DNA from: a virus
Direction: 5' to 3' (one strand)
DNA: 39,997 bases
IMG/VR virus record: IMGVR_UViG_3300042691_016874
Span: 1-39,997 of that record
Position 1 is the first letter of the stretch; the number at the start of each line of letters is the position of its first letter. Below, piece after piece: positions 20,734 to 30,568 of this stretch. The notes under the pieces were generated by a model. That model did not search any database, had not been told where the DNA came from, and saw nothing but the letters and a program-made list of their open reading frames with translations. A program made the position numbers and the translations under genes.

Positions 20734-23442
20734 ATGGCCACAACCGCAGACGTTCCAGTTACTTCCAATGCTGGTGGAGGAGATCAAAATACCAATCCTC
20801 CAGTAAAAACACTAATTCAAACACAAGCCACAAACGGAGATTCTCGTGGTATTAACATATACACGGAAGATGGCACATTATCAAATTTCAGAAGAAATCC
20901 TGAAACAGGAGATTTATATAATGCTGCTGGCCTGCCTGGCGGCGTTGATTTAAAAACTGAACCAGGTGTTGGCGCCAATGACAACAATCCTGCACCAAGC
21001 ACAGTCAACACACAGGCCACAGTAAATGCCACAAGTCCCACTAACGAACTGATCAAGCCGCAGCCTAATGTACTAGATAAGTTTTCAAGCTATACCTATC
21101 AAGCATCAGTGTACTTGATGTCTAACGCACAGTATGCAGCATATCAACTGTCTGAGAAAAAAACAATTAACGGTTATAATTTGCTGTTTCAAACTGGTGG
21201 AGCCCCCAACAACATTGGCGGTCCCCAAGGCCCCAAGGCTCCCCAACCACTTGCGTTTGAAGCTGGCCGCAATCCGTTTTTTCCTTACGACTACTACATA
21301 GATTCAGTAAAAGTCACCAACAAACTGTTTGGCAAAAATACCATGGCAGCACACTCGGTAACTGATTTAAAGTTCACAGTGATTGAGCCAGCCAATATTA
21401 CCTTGATAGACAACATTTACAAAGCAGTGCAAGACATAGCACCCAAAGGTGCTGCTGGCGCTGTAAATTATGCGGCAGCAATATATCTCATGGTGATTAG
21501 ATTTTTTGGTTACGATGCAAATGGAAATTTACAAACAGTTGGTGTGGCAGATCCAGTCTCTGGATTATCAGACTCTAGTTCTTTGATAGAAAAATATATT
21601 CCGTTTAGAATCAAAAATATCAACTGGTCTGTGGCAAACAAACTGGTCAGCTATGATTTTGAATGTGCTCCAATTGGTCAGTTGATTGCGGGTGGTACCA
21701 AGAGAGGCACCATCCCTGGCGACATAGAACTCACTGGCGCTAGTGTGTCTGACATGCTTAAAGGCCAAGCAGTTTACGGCGAACCTCCTGCTGCTGCCAC
21801 ACCCGGGGCAACAACCACAGCAGACCGAACTCAAACAGATGGTCGAGGACGTCGGACTGCTTCCAGTGATTCAAGAGTTCCGCCTAAGGCAACTGCTGCG
21901 CCCAACAACAAAAAAACCATTCAGCGTGGATTAATTGAAGCCATGAATATCGAACAGCAACGATTGGTGTCAACTAACCAGTACACAGTAGCAGATGTAT
22001 ATGAATTGGAATTTGCTAACGGCGCCGAATTGATTCAAGATGCCACTGTACAAAAACCAGGAACTCCTGTGAACAAATCTGCTACCGCAGTAAGTGCCCC
22101 AGTAACAAGCGATACTTCTGCTGCCAGCCCAGATAAGGGTGCCATGGATACCAAAACCAGAAGTTTTGGTATCACAGCCGGCATGCAAATACTGCAAGCA
22201 ATTGAACTGATTGTGAGAAACTCCAGTTATATTACTGATCAAGCAAATTTGATTCTCAACGAAGAAAGCGGCAATCCAGAAGTCAAGCCAGGATCAGAAA
22301 CGCAAGACTTCAAATGGTTCAACATTTTGATGTCAGCCACTCCGTTGGAGTATGATGAAAAACGCAACGATTTTGCTTATCGAGTAAAATTTATTATTGT
22401 GCCTTACTCACCAGCTGAAATGAAAAGCAGTTACTTTCCTGGAGTAAAGTTTCCAGGCTTGGTCAAACGTTACCCTTGGTGGTTTACCGGAGAAAATACA
22501 GCGGTGTTAAGCTACACTGCCACTTTCAATAAACTGTACATTCAAACATTAACTGGATCCAGTCCAGAAAATTCAGCTCTGGCCAGTATTAGAAAAACAC
22601 AGGCTACCAGCATGAGAGAAATTCCTTTTATATCTGTTCAAAGTCGCAGCACAGAATCTTCTCAAGGAGCAGGCGGCAAAGCCAACGAGCTGGGAGCCAG
22701 CGCAGCCGAGTACCTGTACAACCCATCTGACAATGCCAGTGCCAAGATAAAAATTCTAGGAGATCCTGCCTGGATACAACAAGGATCTGTTGCTGGAGCA
22801 TTGGATGCAAGTAAAATTTCATACTCCCCATTTGCACGAGATGGCACAATAAATTTTGATATCCGTGACGTGCTGTTTGAGTTGGTGTGGCAACGTCCAG
22901 AAGACTACAACTTAAACACAGGTCTTGCCGATCCATATAGCCGTACTGAAAAAATCTACGGTGATCGACAGCCCATTCAAAGTATTGTATACCGAGCAAA
23001 AGAAATTGTAAGTAGTTTTAATCAAGGACGATTTGAACAAGACATTGACGCTACAATTTATTCTGTACCAATCCCACAAAAAACAAACACAGCCACACCT
23101 GTGGCCACACCAGAATTTGCCGGACAAACTGATGAGTTTGGCGGCGTAGATGAGGCTGTGGCTGCAAACGCCGCAAGAACTGCCGCAGCCACAGTGCGAA
23201 AAACCACAGCTACTGGACCAAGAAATGCTCCAATACCAAGAGGTGGTCCAGGTGTGGCCAGCGACTCATTTGCGCAAGCCGAGCTGGCTAGATTTAGCAA
23301 CTACACACCCACCCCCTTTAACCCGTCTGAACCAGTTGTTAGTAATGGGCAGGTGGTTGGAGCTAATACAAATCAAGGTGCAGCTATAATCTTTAGAAAT
23401 GCCAACCCTCGTGGCACACAAAGAGGCGCAAGAGAAACTTAA
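20734..23442 (+). CDS. Probable baseplate hub/structural protein (gp27 position)
   Basis: A 902-aa protein without a clear named domain. Segments with regular strands are TYQASVYLMSNAQYAAYQLS (about 122-141), PLAFEAGRNPFFPYDYYIDS, TAGMQILQAIELIVRNSSYI (about 484-503), FKWFNILMSATPLEYDEKRN, DFAYRVKFIIVPYSP and FPGLVKRYPWWFTGENTAVL. They alternate with Pro/Thr/Ala-rich linkers (about 350-395 and 435-465) and a disordered C-terminus. It lies between gp53 and the gp5-like spike, where a hub protein that holds the spike (T4 gp27, 391 aa) is expected; the assignment is by position only. It starts 3 nt after gp53 and a good AAGGT site follows for the next gene. Confidence 0.55.
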   Translation: MATTADVPVTSNAGGGDQNTNPPVKTLIQTQATNGDSRGINIYTEDGTLSNFRRNPETGDLYNAAGLPGGVDLKTEPGVGANDNNPAPSTVNTQATVNATSPTNELIKPQPNVLDKFSSYTYQASVYLMSNAQYAAYQLSEKKTINGYNLLFQTGGAPNNIGGPQGPKAPQPLAFEAGRNPFFPYDYYIDSVKVTNKLFGKNTMAAHSVTDLKFTVIEPANITLIDNIYKAVQDIAPKGAAGAVNYAAAIYLMVIRFFGYDANGNLQTVGVADPVSGLSDSSSLIEKYIPFRIKNINWSVANKLVSYDFECAPIGQLIAGGTKRGTIPGDIELTGASVSDMLKGQAVYGEPPAAATPGATTTADRTQTDGRGRRTASSDSRVPPKATAAPNNKKTIQRGLIEAMNIEQQRLVSTNQYTVADVYELEFANGAELIQDATVQKPGTPVNKSATAVSAPVTSDTSAASPDKGAMDTKTRSFGITAGMQILQAIELIVRNSSYITDQANLILNEESGNPEVKPGSETQDFKWFNILMSATPLEYDEKRNDFAYRVKFIIVPYSPAEMKSSYFPGVKFPGLVKRYPWWFTGENTAVLSYTATFNKLYIQTLTGSSPENSALASIRKTQATSMREIPFISVQSRSTESSQGAGGKANELGASAAEYLYNPSDNASAKIKILGDPAWIQQGSVAGALDASKISYSPFARDGTINFDIRDVLFELVWQRPEDYNLNTGLADPYSRTEKIYGDRQPIQSIVYRAKEIVSSFNQGRFEQDIDATIYSVPIPQKTNTATPVATPEFAGQTDEFGGVDEAVAANAARTAAATVRKTTATGPRNAPIPRGGPGVASDSFAQAELARFSNYTPTPFNPSEPVVSNGQVVGANTNQGAAIIFRNANPRGTQRGARET

Positions 23443-23450
23443 GGTAGAAT

Positions 23451-24959
23451 ATGGCAGAAGAAATTGAACGCAGTAGAGGAAGACCGTCAAACTACAAACA
23501 AGATCGTGGTGGGGTTCCTGCTGAGTACGGTCCTTATGTTGGTCGAGTAATGAACAACATTGATCCTGCACGACTTGGAAGACTGCAAGTGTTCATTGAA
23601 GCATTCAATGCCGGCAGCAACAACCAAGATCAAAGCAAGTGGACCACAGTAAGTTACATGCCTCCGTTTTATGGAGTGACGCCTCCGGGCAAAACAGCTG
23701 ACAACGATTCAGGTACCTATCCGGGCAATCCCAACAGCTATGGCATGTGGTTTACTCCTCCTGATCTTGGCCTGCAAGTCATGTGTGTTTTTATCAATGG
23801 CGATCGTTCACAAGGTTACTACATTGGTGTGTTGCCAGAAAATGGTCTCACACACATGATACCAGCCATTGGCGCTGAAGCAAACTATGTAACAACCAAT
23901 GTAAATCAAGAATCATATTTTGCTGAATCACCACTGTTGCCAGTAACAGAACTCAACAGCAACAACAACAAACTAGACAACGCTGGAAGATTTTTTGATC
24001 AAGCCAAACCAGTGCAAAGCGTAGTTGCAGCGTCGTTGTTCCAACAAGGATTGGCCAAGGACACCGAACGCGGACCTATTCGCAGTTCAAGTCAACGTGA
24101 AAGCCCGTCAGCAGTGTTTGGCATTTCCACACCTGGAACAGCAATTTACCAGGGTGGACTGAAGCCTGCTGACATACGACAAAAACTCAACTCTGGTGCA
24201 GTAAAGCCAGCAGAGCTAGAAGTAATTGGCCGCATGGGCGGACATACATTTGTCATGGACGACGGAGACATCAACGGAAGAAATCAACTGTTCCGCCTGC
24301 GTAGCGCCAAAGGTCATCAGTTCATGATGAATGACTCTAACAATTTTATCTATCTGATTCATGCCAACGGACAAACTTGGATTGAGTTAGGACAAGAAGG
24401 TACCATTGATGTCTACAGCACAAACTCAGTAAACGTGCGCAGTCAAGGCGATGTTAACATTCATGCTGATCAAGACATCAACATGTACGCTGGGAGAAAT
24501 TTTAACATCAAAGCCAAAAACAACTTCACAGTTGAAGCTGGAGTAAATGCATCTATTACCGCACAGGCTGATTTAAAGTTGTACAGCAAAGCCACAATTG
24601 GTGTAAAGGCCGACGGGACATTGGCTTTGGAAAGCGCCAGCGGAAGTTGGGCAGCTGGCAGCAGTTTTGTTGTATCAGCCGGCGGGATTGACTTAAATGG
24701 GCCTGCTGCTCCAGCAGTAGATGCACCCAAAGCACTGGAAAAAATCTTGCTAGACTCAACCACGTTCAGCACTTCAAAAGGATGGGAAGTTGAAAAAGAC
24801 AAATTAGAAACTATTGTGCCTAGAGCACCCACACACGAACCCTGGCCTTATCACAATGCTGGTGTTGCGTCTGAATTGGACTTTGAAGAAGGCCAGCCTG
24901 ATCCTCCACCAGGCGCTGAACCTGTTCCAGCTGGAGTAGAGATTGTGAAAACAGCATGA
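23451..24959 (+). CDS. 5: gp5-like baseplate central spike, no lysozyme domain seen
   Basis: A 502-aa spike protein. Residues about 24-130 form the gp5 OB-fold (YGPYVGRVMNNIDPARLGRL, FTPPDLGLQVMCVFINGDRS, GYYIGVLPE). After a linker, GHTFVMDDGD and GHQFMMNDSNNFIYLIHANG (about 262-303) lead into a VgrG-like triple beta-helix with short repeats such as GDVNIHADQDINMYAGRNFN and KLYSKATIGVKADGTLALES (to about 400), and a Pro-rich tail. T4 gp5 has a lysozyme domain of roughly 170 aa between OB-fold and helix; here the linker (about 135-255) shows no lysozyme motif. It trimerises to puncture the outer membrane. AAGG lies upstream of the ATG; the stop overlaps the next start (ATGA). Confidence 0.88.
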   Translation: MAEEIERSRGRPSNYKQDRGGVPAEYGPYVGRVMNNIDPARLGRLQVFIEAFNAGSNNQDQSKWTTVSYMPPFYGVTPPGKTADNDSGTYPGNPNSYGMWFTPPDLGLQVMCVFINGDRSQGYYIGVLPENGLTHMIPAIGAEANYVTTNVNQESYFAESPLLPVTELNSNNNKLDNAGRFFDQAKPVQSVVAASLFQQGLAKDTERGPIRSSSQRESPSAVFGISTPGTAIYQGGLKPADIRQKLNSGAVKPAELEVIGRMGGHTFVMDDGDINGRNQLFRLRSAKGHQFMMNDSNNFIYLIHANGQTWIELGQEGTIDVYSTNSVNVRSQGDVNIHADQDINMYAGRNFNIKAKNNFTVEAGVNASITAQADLKLYSKATIGVKADGTLALESASGSWAAGSSFVVSAGGIDLNGPAAPAVDAPKALEKILLDSTTFSTSKGWEVEKDKLETIVPRAPTHEPWPYHNAGVASELDFEEGQPDPPPGAEPVPAGVEIVKTA

Positions 24960-26446
24960 GTGAATTTAAATTTTCTTTAGATGCGGCTGGAGAAGTATTC
25001 ACAGTTAAGGCTCCTCCAGGCATGACGTTTGATCAGGCCAAAGCTATCTTTGACAAACAAGCAAGTACAGGAAGTCTAACAGGTTTAAAAGTTGGCGATG
25101 CGTTGAGTGCAGTCACCCAAGCAACACAAGGATTGTCGTCTGCCGCAGCCAGTTTGTCACAAGCTGCCAGTGGTATTGGCGGCACAGTGTCGGGAGCATT
25201 GCAAGGTGCATTAAAAAATATTCCTGGCGGTGTGGCTGGTGCTGCTTCAGGTATTGCTAACAGACTCACTGGTGGCCTTGGTGCACCGGGAATTTTACAA
25301 GCAGCTTCAGCATTGCCAAGCAGCATTGCTGGCGCAGTGAACTCAGGAATAAGTGTAGCTAAACAAACACTTGGCAGCATACAAAGTGCCGCGGCTGGAG
25401 CATTGGCTCCAACGGCTGCTATTGGCATACCAGATTTTGCCAAGCAAGTGCCGGCATTGGGAGGCATTAGTAATCTATCAGTAAGCGAAGTAACTGCCAG
25501 TTTGGCGTCTGCATCTCGATCAATAGGACAAGTGGCCAATCAAGTTAGCAATTCTATAGGCGTTGGAAAATTTGGGTTTGACGGATCTCAGCTGGAAGCT
25601 GCTGGTGTTCTTAAACCTGGCACAGTATCACAATTTTTATCCAGTGGCACCAACACATTGACTAGTGTTTTGAAAAGTCCCACGGTGTTTACAGGCAAGG
25701 CCGGCATTACCAGCCTAAAAGATTTGTTAGGATCATTGCCAAAACAAGAAACCATACAACAAGAATTAATGAGCAATGGGTTAACTGGAGTTCAAGCCCT
25801 GGGTATTCCTACAGATAAACTCAGCGTCGGGGCCTTGGCTGGCACAGCATTAAATGCAGCCAAAAGTATACCCAATACCATGGACTGGGCACAAGGAAAA
25901 GCACTGGCCAGTGATGTTAAAACTGCACTAAATGAAACAGCACGAAATGCAAGTTTTGCTGTGGATTTTGCAGAGACCAAAGTTGACGATGCAATGAAAC
26001 AGTTGGCTCTCGGAGAGCCAGTGTTTGACACAGTAAACAGAGTCACACTAAATGCCGCTGCCATACGGGTAATTGGAAATCCAAAAATACCTCCAGTGGA
26101 ATATAATAACACACCACCAAAAGTTACAACATCTGAGCTGGGAATTGAGTTTGGTATTGCTGTTGAACAGACCAATGCTATTCTTGATCAATCTGTTATT
26201 ACTCTCAGCAAGAGTGATGCAAAACGAGCTAGGTTAAACAGTTACGGAAAAGACATTGCAGACCTTGAAAGCTATATCAATGACTATAATGCTGTTGATG
26301 GAAGATTGCAAGGACTCCTTCGCCAGGCCAAACTAGCAAATGATTCGGCCCTTGTGGCCAAAATTGAAAAAGAACAACGACGAATTGCAGAATCAATCAA
26401 AGTAACCGAAAGCGCAATTGACGTGCTTAGACAGAACCTTGCTTGA
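24956..26446 (+). CDS. Ala/Gly-rich tail protein of unknown function
   Basis: A 496-aa protein. A short N-terminal domain (FTVKAPPGMTFDQAKAIFDK, about 14-33, then TGLKVGD) is followed by a long Ala/Gly/Ser-rich, mildly hydrophobic stretch (about 55-330, with repeats such as GALQGALKNIPGGVAGAASG). The C-terminal part is a likely coiled coil (about 420-496, rich in K, R, E, L). I recall similar proteins beside gp5 in marine T4-like phages but no function. Possible roles are a spike-associated or injected internal tail protein; this is inference from composition and position. Coupled to the gp5 gene by a 4-nt overlap. Confidence 0.6.
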   Translation: MSEFKFSLDAAGEVFTVKAPPGMTFDQAKAIFDKQASTGSLTGLKVGDALSAVTQATQGLSSAAASLSQAASGIGGTVSGALQGALKNIPGGVAGAASGIANRLTGGLGAPGILQAASALPSSIAGAVNSGISVAKQTLGSIQSAAAGALAPTAAIGIPDFAKQVPALGGISNLSVSEVTASLASASRSIGQVANQVSNSIGVGKFGFDGSQLEAAGVLKPGTVSQFLSSGTNTLTSVLKSPTVFTGKAGITSLKDLLGSLPKQETIQQELMSNGLTGVQALGIPTDKLSVGALAGTALNAAKSIPNTMDWAQGKALASDVKTALNETARNASFAVDFAETKVDDAMKQLALGEPVFDTVNRVTLNAAAIRVIGNPKIPPVEYNNTPPKVTTSELGIEFGIAVEQTNAILDQSVITLSKSDAKRARLNSYGKDIADLESYINDYNAVDGRLQGLLRQAKLANDSALVAKIEKEQRRIAESIKVTESAIDVLRQNLA

Positions 26447-26449
26447 GCC

Positions 26450-26457
26450 GATAAATA
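26450..26457 (+). promoter_or_regulatory. Late-promoter-like motif GATAAATA before gp25
   Basis: GATAAATA, one mismatch from the T4 late consensus, in the 17-nt gap before gp25 and only 6 nt from its ATG. No Shine-Dalgarno sequence lies between. A late transcript from here would begin at or next to the start codon. Confidence 0.4.
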
Positions 26458-26463
26458 TTAATT

Positions 26464-26838
26464 ATGACCACATTCATTGGCTTCAACACCATAAATCAAT
26501 ATAAAAAATTTACCTTGGTTGACTTTGAGTTAATCAAACGAGATCTGCTGAATGCCTTCAACATCCGTCAAGGTGAATTGCCTGGCCGCCCGCAGTACGG
26601 CACTGTGATGTGGGACTATGTGTTTGAAAATCAAATCACTGAACTGCAACGCAATATTGAAACGGAAGTTCAACGTGTGTGCGGCGGCGATCCAAGAATA
26701 CAAGTTACGCAAATGGCAGTGTTTCCTCAAGACAACGGGTTTCTAATACAGTTAGAAATAGCAGTATTGCCAGGAACTGATGCTGAATTTTTAAGTGTGT
26801 TCTTTGATAATCAACAACGCAGAGCCAGCTACGTATAA
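26464..26838 (+). CDS. 25: Baseplate wedge protein gp25 (GPW/gp25 family)
   Basis: A 124-aa protein of the gp25/GPW family found in all contractile tails (T4 gp25 is 132 aa). LVDFELIKRDLLNAFNIRQG (about 19-38), ELPGRPQYGTVMWDYVFENQ (about 38-57), then RNIETEVQRV and PRIQVTQMAV show the typical helix-loop-strand order, including the strand that adds to the sheath initiator handshake. It sits just before gp6, its partner in the wedge core bundle. The ATG lacks a visible ribosome binding site and is preceded closely by a late-promoter-like motif. Confidence 0.92.
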   Translation: MTTFIGFNTINQYKKFTLVDFELIKRDLLNAFNIRQGELPGRPQYGTVMWDYVFENQITELQRNIETEVQRVCGGDPRIQVTQMAVFPQDNGFLIQLEIAVLPGTDAEFLSVFFDNQQRRASYV

Positions 26839-26857
26839 CTGAGCCGTTTTTTCTGGT

Positions 26858-26865
26858 AATAAATA
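26858..26865 (+). promoter_or_regulatory. Candidate T4-type late promoter AATAAATA for gp6
   Basis: AATAAATA within the gap between gp25 and gp6, 22 nt before the gp6 ATG and followed by an AGAGG ribosome site. One mismatch from TATAAATA; the spacing fits a normal leader. Confidence 0.45.
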
Positions 26866-26887
26866 CAAGATCTAAAGGCAAAGAGGC

Positions 26888-29800
26888 ATGGCAAAGACCA
26901 CAAGACAAACAGCAATATTTGGTGTAGAAGACTGGAAACAGATCTATCAAACCTATCGTGAAGCTGATTTTCAAAGTTATGACTTTGAAACTCTACGCAA
27001 AAGTTTCATTGATTACATACGCCTCTACTACCCAGAAACTTTCAACGACTACATTGAAAGCTCAGAATTCATTGCGTTACTAGATGTAATTGCATTCATG
27101 GGTCAAGCCTTGGCCTTTCGCACGGACCTAAACACCAGAGAAAACTATTTAGACACAGCAGAACGCAGAGATTCAGTTGTGCGCCTGGCTAATCTAGTCA
27201 GCTATACTGCCAAACGCAACACCGCGGCCCAGGGATATCTCAAAGTATTCAATGTTACCACAACTGAAAATGTGATCGATTACAACGGAGTGAACTTGAG
27301 CAACGTTACTGTGGACTGGGCAGATCCAACAAACCCAGACTGGCAAGAACAATTTACCACTATCATTAATGCCGCGTTAGTAGACAGTCAACGCATTGGT
27401 CGTCCAGGCAATAGACAAACCATACTGGGTGTGCGCACAGATGAATATGCTGTCAATCTTGTGCCAGGATTCTTACCAGTCATTCCGTATAACGCCACAG
27501 TGGACGGGATTTCAATGCCGTTTGAAGCAATAACTTCAACCAGTGTTGGTCGTGATTACATCTACGAGCCGGCGCCGCAACCAAACACCAGTTTCAATGT
27601 GTTGTATCGCAATGACCAACTGGGTTATCAATCTGCCAATACCGGATACTTTTTTGCATTTAAACAAGGCACGTTACAAAATCAAGACTTCAACTTGGCC
27701 GAGCGCATTGCCAACCGCACAGTAAACATCAACATTGAAGGCGTAAACAACGAAGATCGTTGGTTGTTTCAACTTGACAACGTGGGAAGCATCAGCCGTG
27801 AATGGCAATACACAGAAAACATCTACGTTGGTGCTGCTGAACAACTGACTGGCCTACGATCAATCTATTCCACAACCAGCAGAACAAACGATCAACTTAC
27901 TATGATATTTGGGGATGGAGTGTTTTCAGAAATTCCAGTAGGAAATTTCCGTGCCTATGTGCGCAGTTCTAATGGACTGCAATACATTATCAATCCTGAA
28001 GAAATGCAAAACGTAGTTTTGCCTATCAGTTATACTGACCGCAACGGCAATTTGCAAACTATCACCTTTACTTGTGGTATTACTCGTCCAGTAAGCAATG
28101 CCCAAGCACGCGAGCCAATTGATGAAATCAAACAACGTGCGCCTGCTAGGTACTATACACAAAATCGCATGGTCAATGGTGAAGACTACAACTTGTTTCC
28201 TTACACACAGTACAATTCAATTATTAAATCTAAAGCATTGAATCGTGCGTCAATTGGAACCAGTCGATATCTTGACTTGGTTGATAATACCGGCAAGTAT
28301 TCAAGTACCAACAGCTTTGGCAGCGACGGTGGATTGTGGCAACAAAATATTTTACCAACTATTTTGTTCAGTTGGACCAATCGCAATGAAATTGCTGATG
28401 TGATTACCAATCAGGTGCAACCACAGTTGACTGAAAGTACCATGCGGCAGTTTTACTATGGGAATTTTCCAAGAAAGTTAATCAACACTTTAGATATCAC
28501 TTGCACGGCCACAACAATTACAACCAATGCAATTACCTGCGCTACTGCTGCATTTTTTGATTATGCTTATGTTGGCATGCCAATCACATTCTCAGGCACA
28601 GTGTTTGGTGGCATTACTGCCGACTTGCCTTATTATGTGGTCAGTATAAATTCAGTCAACAGTACATTCACTGTAAGCACCACAGCCGGTGGATCAGCAG
28701 TTACATTAAGCTCGGCTACAGGCTCAATGAGTGCAGTTACTACTTTGAGCACAGGCGGAAGCACCTGGAATCAAAGCACCACCTTGGCCAATGAAACCAC
28801 TGGTTACTTTAAAAACAGTGCAGGCACACCCATTGCAGTAGGTGATGAATCTACAACCAATTTCTTGTACGCTATTGTTGGTAGCCTGGTACGTTTTGTG
28901 CCGCCACCGGGTTACTTTTTTGATAAAAACAACAAACTGCAATTGGGCATTCCAACCAAAGCAGAAGAGCGTGTGGAAATTTGGGCCAGCCCCATACGAG
29001 TAACTGGCGATGGTATGAACTCAGGACTGGGTAATCTAATCAATGGGTCAGGGCCAGTCATACTCAATAACTTTGTTCCTACTGGCGCTATTGTAGACAC
29101 TATTATTCCGTTATTTGTTACAGACTTGCCATTGTCGATTGAATCTGCAATGAGTGATCAAATTGCATTGTTTCGTAATTTTGGCCTAGGATACGACAAT
29201 GACGGATCCATTACAGGTACTCCGTACTCTTGGTATTTGATTCAATCTACCAACCTGAATCAGGACGCTGCCTGGAGTCAAGAGTACGCTGGTAATACTA
29301 GTGGTGCCAACTTAGACTCTTCATGGCTGATCCAGTTTGTGGTTCAAAATCAAAATTACACAATTACATTCCGTGGACTTGCATACAACTTTGGATCAGT
29401 GTTGCAAACAAGATTCTTCTTCTACGACGGTGCGCAAATCTATGACAGCCGCACTGGCACAGTGATCAAAGATTTTATCAATGTGTTAGCAGTCAACACT
29501 CAACCAAACTCCAGTGAACCGCTTGAAGGAGACATTTACATGACCATTACTGGTCAACCAGTTGAAAGCGACGGTTATGTGGATGACTTCCAGGTATTAG
29601 TAGGATACAGAGACTCAGACAATGATGGTGTGCCAGACAACCCAGACTTCTTTAGTGAAATAGTAGGACCAGCCGGAACCACAGGACCTTATGTGTTTTT
29701 ACAACAAACTGTGGACTTTGACAACCTACAGCGTTATTTGTTGGTTGAAGAAGGCGTGGTAATTTACAGCTACGCCACCCTTGATGATATTGAATTGGTA

Positions 29801-30568
29801 AAAACTGAATGGTCATCTGGGCAGGTATTCTATGCCTACAGCGAAGATGCATTCTATCAATTGAGCTTGACAGTAACAGGAGTGTTGGAACTCAATGCAG
29901 TCACAGGATGGATTGCAAGAACAGGACGACAAAGTTTGTACTATCAGTACAGACACAACAGTCCATTGACCAGTAGAATTGATCCAGGAACAACCAATAT
30001 CATTGACTTGTATGTGGTCACTTTGAGTTATTATAATGCCTACCAGAACTGGTTGAAAGATACCACCGGTACAGTCACTGAACCTGAACAACCAACCATT
30101 GACGATCTAAGTACAGAATATCAACGACTACAAGATTACAAGATGGTGTCAGACAACATTGTGGTCAACTCAGTCAATTTTAAACCGCTGTTCGGACTCA
30201 AGGCCGCAGCAACATTGCGTGCCACTATCAAAGTGATACGAGCACAAAATTCAACAGCATCAACATCTGAAATCAAAAGCTCAGTACTAGCAGAAATGAA
30301 CAGTTATTTTTCAATTGACAAATGGAACTTTGGTGACACATTTTATTTCTCAGAACTTGCTGCCTACCTGCATCGACAACTTGGCACAATCATCAGTTCT
30401 GTAGTACTAGTTCCGTTGGATCCACAAAAGAGCTTTGGTGATTTGTACGAAATTCGTTCTCAACCCAATGAGATTTTTGCCAATGCCGCAACCATTGATA
30501 ACATTGATGTGATTGAAGCATTGACCAGTACTAACCTGCGCACAGCAGCAGGCAGCGGAGTAATTTAA
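26888..30568 (+). CDS. 6: Baseplate wedge protein gp6, enlarged by inserted domains
   Basis: A 1226-aa gp6 homologue (T4 gp6 is 660 aa). The N-terminus is typical: FIDYIRLYYPETFNDYIESS (about 41-60), LLDVIAFMGQALAFRTDLNT, REN-YLDTAERRDSVVRLAN, and a middle with EPIDEIKQRAPARYYTQNRM (about 409-428) and a C-terminal PLFGLKAAATLRATIKVI region. Extra material includes a beta-rich insert at about 535-625 that also occurs in the next protein, and a D-x-D-x-D-G-x-x-D-x-x-D calcium-loop-like motif at residues 909-920. gp6 dimers form the iris ring that triggers sheath contraction. The last base of its stop is the first base of the next ATG (TAATG). Confidence 0.92.
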   Translation: MAKTTRQTAIFGVEDWKQIYQTYREADFQSYDFETLRKSFIDYIRLYYPETFNDYIESSEFIALLDVIAFMGQALAFRTDLNTRENYLDTAERRDSVVRLANLVSYTAKRNTAAQGYLKVFNVTTTENVIDYNGVNLSNVTVDWADPTNPDWQEQFTTIINAALVDSQRIGRPGNRQTILGVRTDEYAVNLVPGFLPVIPYNATVDGISMPFEAITSTSVGRDYIYEPAPQPNTSFNVLYRNDQLGYQSANTGYFFAFKQGTLQNQDFNLAERIANRTVNINIEGVNNEDRWLFQLDNVGSISREWQYTENIYVGAAEQLTGLRSIYSTTSRTNDQLTMIFGDGVFSEIPVGNFRAYVRSSNGLQYIINPEEMQNVVLPISYTDRNGNLQTITFTCGITRPVSNAQAREPIDEIKQRAPARYYTQNRMVNGEDYNLFPYTQYNSIIKSKALNRASIGTSRYLDLVDNTGKYSSTNSFGSDGGLWQQNILPTILFSWTNRNEIADVITNQVQPQLTESTMRQFYYGNFPRKLINTLDITCTATTITTNAITCATAAFFDYAYVGMPITFSGTVFGGITADLPYYVVSINSVNSTFTVSTTAGGSAVTLSSATGSMSAVTTLSTGGSTWNQSTTLANETTGYFKNSAGTPIAVGDESTTNFLYAIVGSLVRFVPPPGYFFDKNNKLQLGIPTKAEERVEIWASPIRVTGDGMNSGLGNLINGSGPVILNNFVPTGAIVDTIIPLFVTDLPLSIESAMSDQIALFRNFGLGYDNDGSITGTPYSWYLIQSTNLNQDAAWSQEYAGNTSGANLDSSWLIQFVVQNQNYTITFRGLAYNFGSVLQTRFFFYDGAQIYDSRTGTVIKDFINVLAVNTQPNSSEPLEGDIYMTITGQPVESDGYVDDFQVLVGYRDSDNDGVPDNPDFFSEIVGPAGTTGPYVFLQQTVDFDNLQRYLLVEEGVVIYSYATLDDIELVKTEWSSGQVFYAYSEDAFYQLSLTVTGVLELNAVTGWIARTGRQSLYYQYRHNSPLTSRIDPGTTNIIDLYVVTLSYYNAYQNWLKDTTGTVTEPEQPTIDDLSTEYQRLQDYKMVSDNIVVNSVNFKPLFGLKAAATLRATIKVIRAQNSTASTSEIKSSVLAEMNSYFSIDKWNFGDTFYFSELAAYLHRQLGTIISSVVLVPLDPQKSFGDLYEIRSQPNEIFANAATIDNIDVIEALTSTNLRTAAGSGVI

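Noticed and set aside
23850-24215. Lysozyme domain in the gp5-like spike
   Set aside because: The linker after the OB-fold has no Glu-x8-Asp-x5-Thr type catalytic pattern and is Gln/Ser/Asn-rich, so I did not annotate one.
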